49,874 nucleotides of DNA from Actinomycetes bacterium (GCA_025356335.1 JANXUF010000066.1:1-49874); one strand, 5' to 3'. Shown: positions 25,781-34,640, counted from the stretch's first letter. Notes: generated by a model from the letters alone, not told the origin. Made by a program: numbers and translations.

Positions 25781-26714
25781 GCAAGAGGCCAGGCCGTTGC
25801 GGTCGGTGCTGTTCGTCGCCGGCAGCGACGAGGAAGCGTTGGAGTCGGCGGCAGCACAGGGCGCCGACGCCATCGTCATCGACATCGAGGAACCGCGGAC
25901 GCCGTTCCCAGAACACGAGCGCGCCAAGACCCGCATCCTCGTCAACAAGTTTCTCGAATCGGCCCCGACCGGCCCTGGCAGCCCGCTGTGGTTCGTCCGT
26001 GTGCAGCCGATCGACACCGGGATGACGCTGCGCGACCTCAACGCCGTCATGCTGCCGGCACTTGCCGGCGTGCTGCTCCCGAAGATCCAGACCGCCGGCG
26101 ACATCATCGCCGCCGACGTACTACTGAAGTGCGTCGAAACCGAGATGGACCTGCCGATCGGCTCGAAGTACATCTACCCGATCCTCGAAACGGCGCAGGC
26201 ACTGCGCAACGCCTACGAGATCGCCGCTGCGTCCGACCGCGTCGGCTATATGGGCGGTGCGGTATCGAGATTCGGTGACATCCATCAGGCCATTGGGTTC
26301 CGCTGGACCGGTGAGGGGACCGAGTCGCTGTATCTGCGGTCGAAGGCGCTCATCGATGCCCGAGCCGCCGGCGTGCGCTGGCCGATCAGCGGCATGTGGG
26401 GCGGCGACCTCGACGACGAGGCCGGTCTGCGCCATTGGGTCAACGAGCTCCGTGACCTCGGCTACCGCGGCATGCTCATCGGTGACCCGTCGCAGATCCC
26501 GATCGCCCATGAGATCTTCTCGCCGACTGCGGAGGAGATCAGCTACTGGCAGGACCTCGACCGCCTGGCGACAGAAGCTGAGGCAACCGATTCCGGTCCG
26601 ATCGTCTACGGCGACGCCAACAAGGGGGAAGGTCACACCGTCCATATCGCCCACGTCGGTTCCGCCAGGATGAACCTCGACTGGGCGCGCCACCTCGGTC
26701 TCGTGAGCGCCTGA
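25773..26714 (+). CDS. HpcH/HpaI-CitE family lyase (copy 4, atypical)
   Basis: 313 residues from ATG 25773, within the cupin gene's last codons. Fold motifs are kept: 'DAIVIDIEEPRTPFPE' (DIEEP for DLEDA), 'FVRVQPIDTG' (Gln replaces the usual Asn after the substrate Arg-Val), 'YPILETAQALRNAYEIAAAS' (Glu ligand), 'GDIHQAIGFRWTGEGTESLY' and 'AHEIFSPTAEEISYWQ'. The usual HP motif before the C-terminal NEVFTP is 'GDPSQIPIAHEIFSP'. The altered pocket residues suggest a substrate unlike that of the other three copies. Only 7 bases separate it from the permease genes, so it is part of the transporter operon. Confidence 0.82.
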   Translation: MGKQEARPLRSVLFVAGSDEEALESAAAQGADAIVIDIEEPRTPFPEHERAKTRILVNKFLESAPTGPGSPLWFVRVQPIDTGMTLRDLNAVMLPALAGVLLPKIQTAGDIIAADVLLKCVETEMDLPIGSKYIYPILETAQALRNAYEIAAASDRVGYMGGAVSRFGDIHQAIGFRWTGEGTESLYLRSKALIDARAAGVRWPISGMWGGDLDDEAGLRHWVNELRDLGYRGMLIGDPSQIPIAHEIFSPTAEEISYWQDLDRLATEAEATDSGPIVYGDANKGEGHTVHIAHVGSARMNLDWARHLGLVSA

Positions 26715-26721
26715 AGCAACC

Positions 26722-27663
26722 ATGATCTGGCGTCGCATGCTGGCCATCATCCCGATCATGTTGATCGTGTCGTTCCTTGTCTTCCTGCTGTCGTCGTTCC
26801 TGCCGGGCGACGCTGCAGTGACGCTCGCCGGAGAGAACGCCAGCCCGGCGCGGGTCGAGGAGATCCGCATGTCGCTGCATCTCGACGAGGCCATCGTGCC
26901 GCGCTATGTCCATTGGGTCGGCAACGCTGTCCAAGGGGATTTCGGCCGCTCGGTGTTCACGAAGCGCGAAGTCACGCAGGAGATCGCAGCCAGATGGATC
27001 GTCACACTGCAACTGGTGCTCGGCTCGCTGTTCGTCTCGCTGCTCGTCGGGATACCGGCAGGCATCATCGCCGCGCGCAACAAGGGACGATGGATCGACC
27101 GATTGGCGACGCTCTTCTCCAGCTTCGGGATCGCCGTACCGAGCTTCGTCGTCGGCCTGTGGTTGATCGTCATCTTCGCCGCCTGGCTCGGCTGGCTGCC
27201 CTATGCGGGTTACATCAACTTCGGCCAGAACCATGTCGAATGGCTCAAACGGATGATCCTGCCGGTGTTGTCGCTGAGCGGTGTGATGATCGCCGAACTG
27301 ACCCGCCAGATCCGTGCGGCGCTCGTCGACACGCTCGACACCGACTACATCAGGACGGCTCGCGCCAAGGGCCTGAAGGAGAGCACGATCGTCAACAAGC
27401 ACGGCATGCGAGTCGCCGCCCAGCCGGCGCTTTCGGTCATCAGCGTCCACGTTGCCAGGGCGTTCGGTGGCGCTGTCGTCGTCGAACAGGTCTTCTCGCT
27501 GCCAGGCCTCGGCAAGCTCACCGTCGACTCGATCACCCAGCGAGACCTGCCGATCCTGCAGGGCATCATCCCGCTGGCGGTGCTGATCGCCGTCGTCCTG
27601 ACGCTGGCATCCGACATGGTGAACCTGGCCATCAACCCGCGCCTGCGCCTCACAGGGAAGTAG
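26722..27663 (+). CDS. ABC transporter permease, DppB/OppB type
   Basis: 313 residues, inner-membrane protein with about six hydrophobic segments starting at residue 9 ('MLAIIPIMLIVSFLVFLLSS'). The BPD_transp_1 coupling (EAA) loop is 'LVDTLDTDYIRTARAKGLKE', about residues 196-215, which contacts the ATPase. Standard length for DppB. Forms the channel with the next gene, whose ATG comes one codon later (stop at 27661-27663, start at 27664). It is part of a run from the cupin at 25274 to the MFS gene at 33411. Substrate inferred to be a peptide-like or carboxylated compound delivered by the lipoprotein at 17036. Confidence 0.93.
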   Translation: MIWRRMLAIIPIMLIVSFLVFLLSSFLPGDAAVTLAGENASPARVEEIRMSLHLDEAIVPRYVHWVGNAVQGDFGRSVFTKREVTQEIAARWIVTLQLVLGSLFVSLLVGIPAGIIAARNKGRWIDRLATLFSSFGIAVPSFVVGLWLIVIFAAWLGWLPYAGYINFGQNHVEWLKRMILPVLSLSGVMIAELTRQIRAALVDTLDTDYIRTARAKGLKESTIVNKHGMRVAAQPALSVISVHVARAFGGAVVVEQVFSLPGLGKLTVDSITQRDLPILQGIIPLAVLIAVVLTLASDMVNLAINPRLRLTGK

Positions 27664-28635
27664 ATGACGATGACGACGACGAGTGATCCGATCGTCCCGG
27701 AATTTCCGGGAAGTGGGCCGGACATGGCCAATGAGGAACGGGCGATGGCGATCATCGACGAACTACCGGAGCGCCTCGAAGGCCGGCGGATGCGGGCGTT
27801 CCTGCGTAACAAGCAGGCGGTGGCAGCACTGATCTTCCTCACACTGATCGTGCTGTCGGCAGTGTTCGCCCCGCTCATCGCCCCGTTCAACCCGAACAAG
27901 AACGAACTACGCTTCAACTTCCAGACGCCGTGGAGTCGGTGCGTGGTCAAGCAGTGCTCGAGAGCGGGTCTCCGGGTGCTCGGGACCGACGACCTCGGTC
28001 GCGACATCTTCAGCCGGCTGCTCTACGCCTCGCGGGTGTCGTTGCTCGTCGGTCTCGGGGCCGTCCTCGCAGCACTTGTTGTCGCCCTTCCGCTCGGCCT
28101 GCTCGCCGGCTACATCGGTGGCAAGATCGACTGGCTGCTGATGCGGATGGTCGACATGATCCTCAGTATCCCGCCGCTGATCCTCGTCTTCGCCGTCGCC
28201 GGCGTGCTCGGTGCCAGCCTGAAGAACGCCATCATCGCCCTCGGCGTGTTCTTCGTCCCACTCTTCCTGCGACTCATACGCGGCCAGGTGCAGAACCTGC
28301 GCAACAGCCAACTCGTCGAGACCGAACGGGCGATCGGGGTTCCGGACACCTACATCGCCGTCCGCCACATCCTGCCGAACATCGCCTCGCCGTTGATCGT
28401 CCAGGTCTCACTGAGTATCGGCACGGCGATCCTTGCAGAGGCCAGCCTCAGCTTCCTCGGCCTCGGTGTCCAACCGCCGACGGCCAGTTGGGGGATCATG
28501 CTGCGATCGGCGTTCGACTTCATTTCCCGCCACCCGTGGATGATCCTGCCGCCGAGCATGGCGATCGCCCTGACCGTGCTGGCATTGAATATCATCGGTG
28601 ACGGACTGCGTGATGCACTGGGGAAGGTCCGATGA
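27664..28635 (+). CDS. ABC transporter permease, DppC/OppC type
   Basis: 323 residues; ATG directly follows the DppB stop. A soluble N-terminal segment of about 50 residues precedes the first membrane helix ('AVAALIFLTLIVLSAVFAPL'), as is normal for DppC. 'LGTDDLGRDIFSRLLYASRV' is the conserved OppC signature, and 'ETERAIGVPDTYIAVRHILP' the coupling loop. 'ASLSFLGLGVQPPTASWG' near the C-terminus completes the family pattern. Overlaps the ATPase gene by four bases (ATGA). Confidence 0.93.
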   Translation: MTMTTTSDPIVPEFPGSGPDMANEERAMAIIDELPERLEGRRMRAFLRNKQAVAALIFLTLIVLSAVFAPLIAPFNPNKNELRFNFQTPWSRCVVKQCSRAGLRVLGTDDLGRDIFSRLLYASRVSLLVGLGAVLAALVVALPLGLLAGYIGGKIDWLLMRMVDMILSIPPLILVFAVAGVLGASLKNAIIALGVFFVPLFLRLIRGQVQNLRNSQLVETERAIGVPDTYIAVRHILPNIASPLIVQVSLSIGTAILAEASLSFLGLGVQPPTASWGIMLRSAFDFISRHPWMILPPSMAIALTVLALNIIGDGLRDALGKVR

Positions 28636-29678
28636 AGAAGCTGTCGACATCGCCGTACGTCAGCGGGCGTCCGGCCGGAACCCCGTTGCTGCAGGTCGAT
28701 CACCTCTCGCTCGAGCTCCCGACAGAGCGCGGCTGGGTGTCGATCCTCGACGACGTGTCGTTCAAGATCGGATCAGGGGAACTGCTCGGGCTCGCCGGCG
28801 AGAGCGGGTCCGGCAAGACGATGACGGCGTTGGCGATCATGGGCCTGCTGCCGAGCAGAACTGCGAAGATCTCCGGAACGATCGTCTTCGAGGGCATCGA
28901 TCTGCTCACGCTGTCGCCGAAGGAGATGCGCTCGGTACGCGGCGAAGCGATCAGCATGGTCTTCCAGGAGCCGATCACCAGCCTGCACCCGGCGTTCACC
29001 GTCGGCGAGCAGATCGCCGAAGTCGTGCGTGCCCACGAGAAGGTCGGCAAGAAGGCCGCCTGGGCTCGCGCCGTCGACATGCTCGACCGTGTCGGCATCG
29101 CCAATCCGGCCGTGCGTTCGAAGCAGTACGCCTTCCAGTTCTCCGGTGGCATGCAGCAGCGGGTGATGATGGCGATGGCGCTCGTCTGCCACCCCAAATT
29201 GCTCATCGCCGACGAGCCGACGACGGCGCTCGACGTCACGGTCCAGGCGCAGATCACCGAACTGATCAAGGAGCTGCAACGCGACCTCGACATGGCCGTC
29301 CTCTTCGTGACCCACGATCTCGGCGTGCTCGCCGGGATCGCGCAACGGATGGTAGTCATGTACGCAGGGCAGATCGTCGAAGTCGCCACGACGAGCGACA
29401 TGTTCGTCTCGCCCGAGCATCCGTATACGCAGGCGCTGATCCTCGCCGCACCGCATCCCGACCTCAAAGGTCAGCGGTTGCCGACGATTCCTGGTGCCCC
29501 GCCGCACCCGGGCAAACTTCCGGTTGGCTGCCGGTTCCATCCCCGGTGTGCTTATTGTACCGACGCCTGCACCGCCGGCTACATCGCCATCGAAACCCCG
29601 ACCCTCGGCCGCCAGGTGCGCTGCATCCGCCACGACGAACTGCAGCTCAGCGCCGACATCGAGAAGGTGATGCAATGA
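28632..29678 (+). CDS. ABC transporter ATPase, DppD/OppD type
   Basis: 348 residues. Walker A 'GESGSGKTMTAL' at about 56-67, Q-loop 'VFQEPITSLHP', signature 'FSGGMQQRVMMAMAL', Walker B 'LLIADEPTTALDV', and H-loop 'FVTHDLGVLA'. The C-terminal oligopeptide-transporter domain carries the Cys cluster 'GCRFHPRCAYCTDAC'. Energises the permease pair. Coupled by overlap to the gene on each side. Confidence 0.93.
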   Translation: MKKLSTSPYVSGRPAGTPLLQVDHLSLELPTERGWVSILDDVSFKIGSGELLGLAGESGSGKTMTALAIMGLLPSRTAKISGTIVFEGIDLLTLSPKEMRSVRGEAISMVFQEPITSLHPAFTVGEQIAEVVRAHEKVGKKAAWARAVDMLDRVGIANPAVRSKQYAFQFSGGMQQRVMMAMALVCHPKLLIADEPTTALDVTVQAQITELIKELQRDLDMAVLFVTHDLGVLAGIAQRMVVMYAGQIVEVATTSDMFVSPEHPYTQALILAAPHPDLKGQRLPTIPGAPPHPGKLPVGCRFHPRCAYCTDACTAGYIAIETPTLGRQVRCIRHDELQLSADIEKVMQ

Positions 29679-30883
29679 CAGCCCGCACAGCGAACGACCT
29701 CTGCACCGAAGCGCCACCGCTCGCCAGACTCGACCACATACGTAAGGAGTTCGTCCCCCAGCGTCGCGGTCTTCGACGCAAGGCGACGGTCGCCGTTGCT
29801 GTCGACGACGTGTCACTGGAGATCATGCCGGCCGAGAGCCTCGGCCTCGTCGGAGAGAGCGGTTCCGGTAAGTCGACGGTCGGGCGCCTGATGTTGCGCC
29901 TGCTCGATGCCACAGCGGGTCGGGTCGAGTTCGAGGGTCGCGACATCACGACGCTCGCTGGCAGGGAACTGCGGTTGATGCGGGCGCGGATGCAGGCCGT
30001 GTTCCAGGACATCAGCGGCTCGTTGAACGCCAAGATGACGATCGGACAGCTCGTCTCGGAACCATTGAGGTTTCACAAGGGCGTCGCCAGGAAGGACCTC
30101 ATCGACCGCTCGTGCGAGATGCTTGAGATGGTCGGGCTGCAGCGCCATCACCTCGCCAGGTTCCCGTACGAACTGTCTGGGGGGCAACGCCAACGCGTCA
30201 GCCTCGCCCGCGCGCTGGCGGTCGAACCACGCCTACTGGTGCTCGACGAACCGGTGAGCGCGCTCGACGTGTCCACCCAGTCCCAGGCGATCAACCTGCT
30301 CGGCGATCTGCAGACCGAACTCGGCGTGGCCTATCTGTTCATCGCTCACGACCTGTTCGTCGTCCATCACATCAGCCATCGAATCGCCGTGATGTACCTC
30401 GGCGCGATCGTCGAGATGGGTTCTGCGGAACAGGTCTATTCGGCACCCCGCCATCCGTACACGCAGGCGTTGCTCTCGGCGATCCCGCATCCGGATCCCG
30501 CCGTCGAACTCAACCGCCAGCGGATCATCCTCCAGGGTGAGGTACCGAGCCCGACGGACATCCCGGCCGGCTGCCGCTTCCATACCCGCTGCTCGTACGC
30601 CATGGACGTCTGCACGACCGTCGCGCCGCCAACGTTGACGATGGCGGATCGGGGCACCGTTGCCTGTCATCTGCACACCGAAGGTCCGACGCTGTCAGGG
30701 GCTTCCGTCAACACGATCGACGGTGCTGCCTCCGAGGCGATGCATTCCGGCGGCGTGACGGTACGGGTGCAGAGTCGAACCGCCAGTGCCGGCGACGTCG
30801 CGCCGAACCATGTCGGCACTACGCACGACGGCACTACGCACGACGGCACTATGCGCGACGCCGCTCCGGCACTCAACGTCTGA
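29675..30883 (+). CDS. ABC transporter ATPase, DppF/OppF type, with low-complexity tail
   Basis: 402 residues from ATG 29675 (overlaps the DppD stop); the frame is open much further upstream, but that is the shadow of DppD. Walker A 'GESGSGKSTVGRLM', signature 'LSGGQRQRVSLARAL', Walker B 'LLVLDEPVSALDVS' and H-loop 'FIAHDLFVVH' are intact; the Cys-containing C-domain is 'GCRFHTRCSYAMDVC'. About 65 residues follow that do not belong to the family, ending in a threefold 15-base repeat (30815-30859) that encodes a GTTHD-like unit. The tail is probably disordered. Confidence 0.92.
   Translation: MTARTANDLCTEAPPLARLDHIRKEFVPQRRGLRRKATVAVAVDDVSLEIMPAESLGLVGESGSGKSTVGRLMLRLLDATAGRVEFEGRDITTLAGRELRLMRARMQAVFQDISGSLNAKMTIGQLVSEPLRFHKGVARKDLIDRSCEMLEMVGLQRHHLARFPYELSGGQRQRVSLARALAVEPRLLVLDEPVSALDVSTQSQAINLLGDLQTELGVAYLFIAHDLFVVHHISHRIAVMYLGAIVEMGSAEQVYSAPRHPYTQALLSAIPHPDPAVELNRQRIILQGEVPSPTDIPAGCRFHTRCSYAMDVCTTVAPPTLTMADRGTVACHLHTEGPTLSGASVNTIDGAASEAMHSGGVTVRVQSRTASAGDVAPNHVGTTHDGTTHDGTMRDAAPALNV
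30815..30859 (+). repeat. three tandem 15-bp repeats inside the ATPase gene
   Basis: GGCACTACGCACGAC occurs at 30815-30829 and 30830-30844; a third copy at 30845-30859 differs at two bases. The length is a multiple of three, so copy-number change would keep the frame. Confidence 0.85.
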
Positions 30884-30906
30884 CTCGCAGCAGGAGCCGA
30901 TTCGAC

Positions 30907-32547
30907 ATGACCGAAACATCGTTGTCCGTCGACGCGCCCGACTACGTGGCGCAGGGGTGGTGGGGCGAGCACAGCCTCGGCGAGATCATCGCCGGTCACG
31001 CCACAGCAACACCCGATCGGCCGGCATTCGTCGGTTCGACCTCTGCAACGAGTTGGCGCGGCTACGACAGGGCGGCGTCGGCGATCGCCGACGAGCTGCT
31101 CGGAGCGGGACTGCAGCGCGGCGATCGGGTAGCGGTGTTGTTGCCGGACTCTCCGATGGTTCATGCTGTCTACGTCGGTATCGAAAGAGCTGGGCTGATC
31201 ACCGCCGGAATCGGGCCGCGGGCAGGCCGTAGGGAGATCGAGCACCTACTCGCCAAGACCGGGGCGGTCGCCTTGATCTCGCCGGAACAACACCGCGAAA
31301 ACGACTTCGGCGAGCTCGTGGCCTCCCAACGTGCAGCCAGCAAGCCGTTGGTCCACCACTTCACCGCCGGGCCCACCGGTGTCGATCTCGTATGGAACGG
31401 AGTCCCTCTGAGCGAAGCTGTACCGTCCGGTTCACATCCACTCACGGCTCTCCGTCCCGACGATCTGTTCCTGCTCAACTCGACATCGGGAACCACAGGC
31501 GTGCCGAAGGTCGTGATGCACACGATGAATCGCTGGTACGCGTTTCACCAGATGGCGGTCGATGCCGCACAGCTGTCCGCAGACGACGTGTTCATGAGTG
31601 TGATCCCCGCACCGTTCGGGTTCGGGTTGTGGACTGCGCATTTCACACCGACGATGCTCGGTGCGCCCTGTGTCGTCATGGAGCGTTTCAACACCGAGGC
31701 GATGATCGAAGCGATCGAGCGGCACAGGGTCACCGTTCTCGGCGCCGTCAGTACGCAGTTCATCATGATGCTCGGCTCGCCGGTGCTCGCCGAGCACGAT
31801 GTCAGTTCGCTGCGGGTCATGTTCACCGGCGGCGAAGCGGTTCCTTACGACCGGGCTGCCAAATTCGAAGAAGAGACCGGCGCTTCGGTGCTGCAGTTCT
31901 TCGGTTCCAACGAGACCGGAGCGCTCAGCTACACCTCAAGCAGCGACACCCGTGACCAGCGTCTGCGTACTGCAGGGCACGTGATCCCGGTGATGGACGT
32001 CCGGTTGTTCGACGATGACGGCGCCGATGTGACCGCATCCGGCGGACCTGGTCAGCCGGGTTGCCGTGGTCCGGTGACGTGCCTGGGTTACTACGGCGAC
32101 CCTGCGGCGACTGCCGAGATCCTGACACCTGACGGATGGATGCTGACGGGCGACATCGTCACAGTCGACGACGATGGATACCTACGAGTCGTCGGGCGGA
32201 AGTCCGACTTCATCATCCGCGGCGGGAAGAACATCAGTGCTCCTGCGGTCGAGGAAGCGGTGCTCACGGTGCCAGGCGTGCGGATGGCTGCGGCAGTGGC
32301 GATGCCGTCCGACGTCTATGGCGAAAAGGTCTGCGTCTACGTGGTGTCGGAACCGGGCGTGACGATCGACCTGGCGGTGATCTGTGCAACGTTCGCCGAC
32401 GCCGGGCTGTCGAAAGAGATCTGGCCGGAGGGTCTGGTGATCGTCGACGAGCTACCGCAGGCTTCCGGCGGAAAGATCGCCAAGTCGGCGCTGCGAGAGG
32501 ACGTCAAGACGCGCTGGGCCGACGGGACGATCACCGAACTGGCGTGA
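30907..32547 (+). CDS. AMP-forming acyl-CoA ligase/synthetase
   Basis: 546 residues. Adenylation motifs in order: 'LNSTSGTTGVPKVVMHTMNR' (phosphate loop), 'QFFGSNETGALSYTS' (A5), 'GWMLTGDIVTVDDDGYLRVV' (hinge Asp region), 'GRKSDFIIRGGKNISAPAVE' and 'LPQASGGKIAKSALREDV' with the catalytic Lys near the end. This matches carboxylate-CoA ligases of the benzoate/2,3-dihydroxybenzoate-AMP ligase side of the family more than long-chain fatty acid ligases. Follows the ATPase gene by 23 bases, so uptake and CoA activation are probably made from one transcript. Substrate unknown: an aromatic, alicyclic or steroid-like carboxylate fits the context. Confidence 0.9.
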   Translation: MTETSLSVDAPDYVAQGWWGEHSLGEIIAGHATATPDRPAFVGSTSATSWRGYDRAASAIADELLGAGLQRGDRVAVLLPDSPMVHAVYVGIERAGLITAGIGPRAGRREIEHLLAKTGAVALISPEQHRENDFGELVASQRAASKPLVHHFTAGPTGVDLVWNGVPLSEAVPSGSHPLTALRPDDLFLLNSTSGTTGVPKVVMHTMNRWYAFHQMAVDAAQLSADDVFMSVIPAPFGFGLWTAHFTPTMLGAPCVVMERFNTEAMIEAIERHRVTVLGAVSTQFIMMLGSPVLAEHDVSSLRVMFTGGEAVPYDRAAKFEEETGASVLQFFGSNETGALSYTSSSDTRDQRLRTAGHVIPVMDVRLFDDDGADVTASGGPGQPGCRGPVTCLGYYGDPAATAEILTPDGWMLTGDIVTVDDDGYLRVVGRKSDFIIRGGKNISAPAVEEAVLTVPGVRMAAAVAMPSDVYGEKVCVYVVSEPGVTIDLAVICATFADAGLSKEIWPEGLVIVDELPQASGGKIAKSALREDVKTRWADGTITELA

Positions 32548-32578
32548 CCGTCTGGGCCTTGCCTTGGTCACCTGTTTC

Positions 32579-32593
32579 ATCTAAGATATAGAT
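32579..32593 (+). promoter_or_regulatory. AT-rich dyad upstream of the second bicupin
   Basis: ATCTA-AGATA-TAGAT has perfect 5-bp arms. On the minus strand the region contains CATCTATAT, identical to the 9602 element. It lies 46 bases before the bicupin ATG. Confidence 0.55.
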
Positions 32594-32638
32594 GATAGAG
32601 CCTTTGGGGTTCATGGGCTCGGGACGAATCGGGGAAAA

Positions 32639-33421
32639 ATGGCAAAGCTGTCCGTCATCGCCAAGGCCGACGTGCAGGCGCACGACCAATACCAGGCACC
32701 GCGCGCGGCCACGAAGGCGCTGTCTAGCTCGAACGTCGGCCCCAACGGATACTCACTGTGGGTCTGCGATTCGCAACTCGCCGACGGCGCGACGATCGAG
32801 TGGGATGCGGATCACGGTGATGATGCCGTCTATGTCCTGAGCGGTGAACTCGACGTCGACGGGCGCCGGTGCCCCGCCGGCGGATCGGTGATCGTCGAGT
32901 CCGGCTTGACGGTGACGGCGACGGCGATCGGTGAGACGAGGGTCGTGCACTTCGGATGCACCGACCCGACACCGCCGACGGGCGGGTTGTTCGGGGCTGC
33001 GAACACGGAGGGCCACGGTGTCCACGTCGTCGGGCCGGAGGGCATGTTCCAGTCCGGCCAGCCTGAGGGCGTGCGGGCAATCTGGTATGCAGACAGCACC
33101 TGCGACACATGCCGTGTGCAACTGCTGGAGGTCATCTCACCGCCGTCCAACGAAACCAAGGGCAAAGCCCATAGCCATTCGATGGACGAGATCATCTACC
33201 TGCTTGAGGGAACGATCACGATGGGCGCCTACCACCTCGAACCGTTCACCGCGCTCTGCGTTCCCGGCGATGCACGGTATGCCTTGGTCGGCGGCCCGGA
33301 GGGCCATCGATTCCTCAACTTCCGACGCGACGTGTCGGAACAGATCTACGAGCGTAATTCCGAACCCTTACTGGAAACCGGACTGTCACGAGGGGGGCAC
33401 GCCACCAACGATGTCCGCTGA
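32639..33421 (+). CDS. bicupin protein with conserved STC-x-TCR motif (copy 2)
   Basis: 260 residues, ATG after CGGGGAA. Same architecture as the protein at 24355: first barrel 'HGDDAVYVLSGELDVDG', middle 'YADSTCDTCRVQLLEV', second barrel 'AHSHSMDEIIYLLEGTI' with H-x-H-x4-E. Conservation of the spacing and of the two Cys in both copies argues that the C-x2-C has a function. The N-terminal 20 residues differ. Overlaps the MFS gene by 11 bases. Could be an oxygenase, isomerase or hydrolase on a pathway intermediate. The two copies may act on successive substrates or form a heteromer. Confidence 0.78.
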   Translation: MAKLSVIAKADVQAHDQYQAPRAATKALSSSNVGPNGYSLWVCDSQLADGATIEWDADHGDDAVYVLSGELDVDGRRCPAGGSVIVESGLTVTATAIGETRVVHFGCTDPTPPTGGLFGAANTEGHGVHVVGPEGMFQSGQPEGVRAIWYADSTCDTCRVQLLEVISPPSNETKGKAHSHSMDEIIYLLEGTITMGAYHLEPFTALCVPGDARYALVGGPEGHRFLNFRRDVSEQIYERNSEPLLETGLSRGGHATNDVR

Positions 33422-34640
33422 GGCGGCAGAGCTCAGCCCAAGCCCGATCCGGGCGCTGCGCGATCGCAACTTCTGGCCGTTCTTCGGTGGCAATCTGCTG
33501 TCGAGTTGCGGAACCTGGTTCTACAACATCGCCCAGACGCTGCTCGTCTACAGGATCACCGGATCGGTGTTCGCCGTCGGAGTCGTCAATGTCGCCCAGT
33601 TCGCCAGTGTCATCGTCCTCGGCCCGTCTGCGGGTGTCGCCGCTGACCGTTTCGATCGCCGAAAGCTGCTGCTGGTCACGCAGCTCGCCAGTGCGGCGAT
33701 CTCCGGTGGCGTCGCCCTACTGGCGGCAGACGACGCCATCAACCTCGGACTGATCATCTTTGCCGCGCTGCTGCTCGGTATCGCCTCGACATACACGTTG
33801 CCGTCGATGTTGTCGGTCGTGCCGCAGCTCGTCGATCCCAGCAACCTCGGCCCAGCCGTGTCCCTGAACATCGTGACGTTGAACGTCGCGCGGGCCGTCG
33901 GTCCGGTGCTCGGCGCCCTCGTCGTCGGCCAGTTCGGCGTCGCTGCGGCGTTCGGCATCAACGCCCTGTCGTACCTGGCGCTCGTCGCCGGACTGCTGGC
34001 GGTCACGCCTCGTCGTCAAGTCCACACCAGGGGAATGGCTCGACCGAAGCTGGTCGACACCCTCCGCAGTCTGCGCGTCAGGCCGCAGATCGCCGTGCTG
34101 TTCGTCGTCGGCGTCGGCGCTTCCATGACGATCGATCCGGTCACGACCCTGTCTCCCGGTTACGCCACCAAAGTGTTCGGCAGGCCGGACACGCTCGTCG
34201 GCTGGTTCGTCGGTGCCTTCGGAGTCGGTGCAGTGATGGCCGGTGTCTGGGTATCGAGGCAACCGGTGCCCACCAATCGCCTGCTCGCCAAGCGGATACT
34301 GGTGCTCGTCTCGGCGTTCGTCCTCCTCGCGTCGACGAGCGTCCTGTGGATCGCCCTCGTCGCTCTCGTCGCCGGCGGTTTCGGCTACATCAGCACCACC
34401 GCAGCCGCACTCACCAGGCTGCAACAGTCGAGCGTTACCAGCGAGCACGGCAGGCTGATGGCGCTGTGGGGAATCGCCTTCACCGGCACCCGCCCGATCG
34501 CCGGCCTCATCGATGGTGCCGTCGCCGCATGGCTGAATGTGCGCATCGCCACCTACCTGATGGTCTGTCCTGCAGCCTACGCGACGTGGCGTATCTATCG
34601 AGCCTCGCTCGCCCCCGTGCCGCTCGTCGCGCCGGCCTGA
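33411..34640 (+). CDS. MFS transporter (EntS-like, 12 TM)
   Basis: 409 residues starting at ATG 33411, inside the bicupin end, with AGGGGGGC upstream. About twelve hydrophobic segments; the cytoplasmic loop between helices 2 and 3 has 'GVAADRFDRRKLLLVTQLAS', a good MFS motif A (G-x-x-x-D-R-x-x-R-R), and 'SLNIVTLNVARAVGPVLGAL' fits helix 5. The group (MFS_3, enterobactin exporter-like) mostly exports siderophores, drugs or metabolites. Here export of a toxic intermediate or import of a side substrate is possible. Confidence 0.88.
   Translation: MSAEAAELSPSPIRALRDRNFWPFFGGNLLSSCGTWFYNIAQTLLVYRITGSVFAVGVVNVAQFASVIVLGPSAGVAADRFDRRKLLLVTQLASAAISGGVALLAADDAINLGLIIFAALLLGIASTYTLPSMLSVVPQLVDPSNLGPAVSLNIVTLNVARAVGPVLGALVVGQFGVAAAFGINALSYLALVAGLLAVTPRRQVHTRGMARPKLVDTLRSLRVRPQIAVLFVVGVGASMTIDPVTTLSPGYATKVFGRPDTLVGWFVGAFGVGAVMAGVWVSRQPVPTNRLLAKRILVLVSAFVLLASTSVLWIALVALVAGGFGYISTTAAALTRLQQSSVTSEHGRLMALWGIAFTGTRPIAGLIDGAVAAWLNVRIATYLMVCPAAYATWRIYRASLAPVPLVAPA

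Noticed and set aside
28598..30883. A 761-codon frame suggesting a fused double ATPase
   Set aside because: The first half is a shadow of the DppD gene in another frame; it shows no Walker motifs. The real ATPase begins at 29675.
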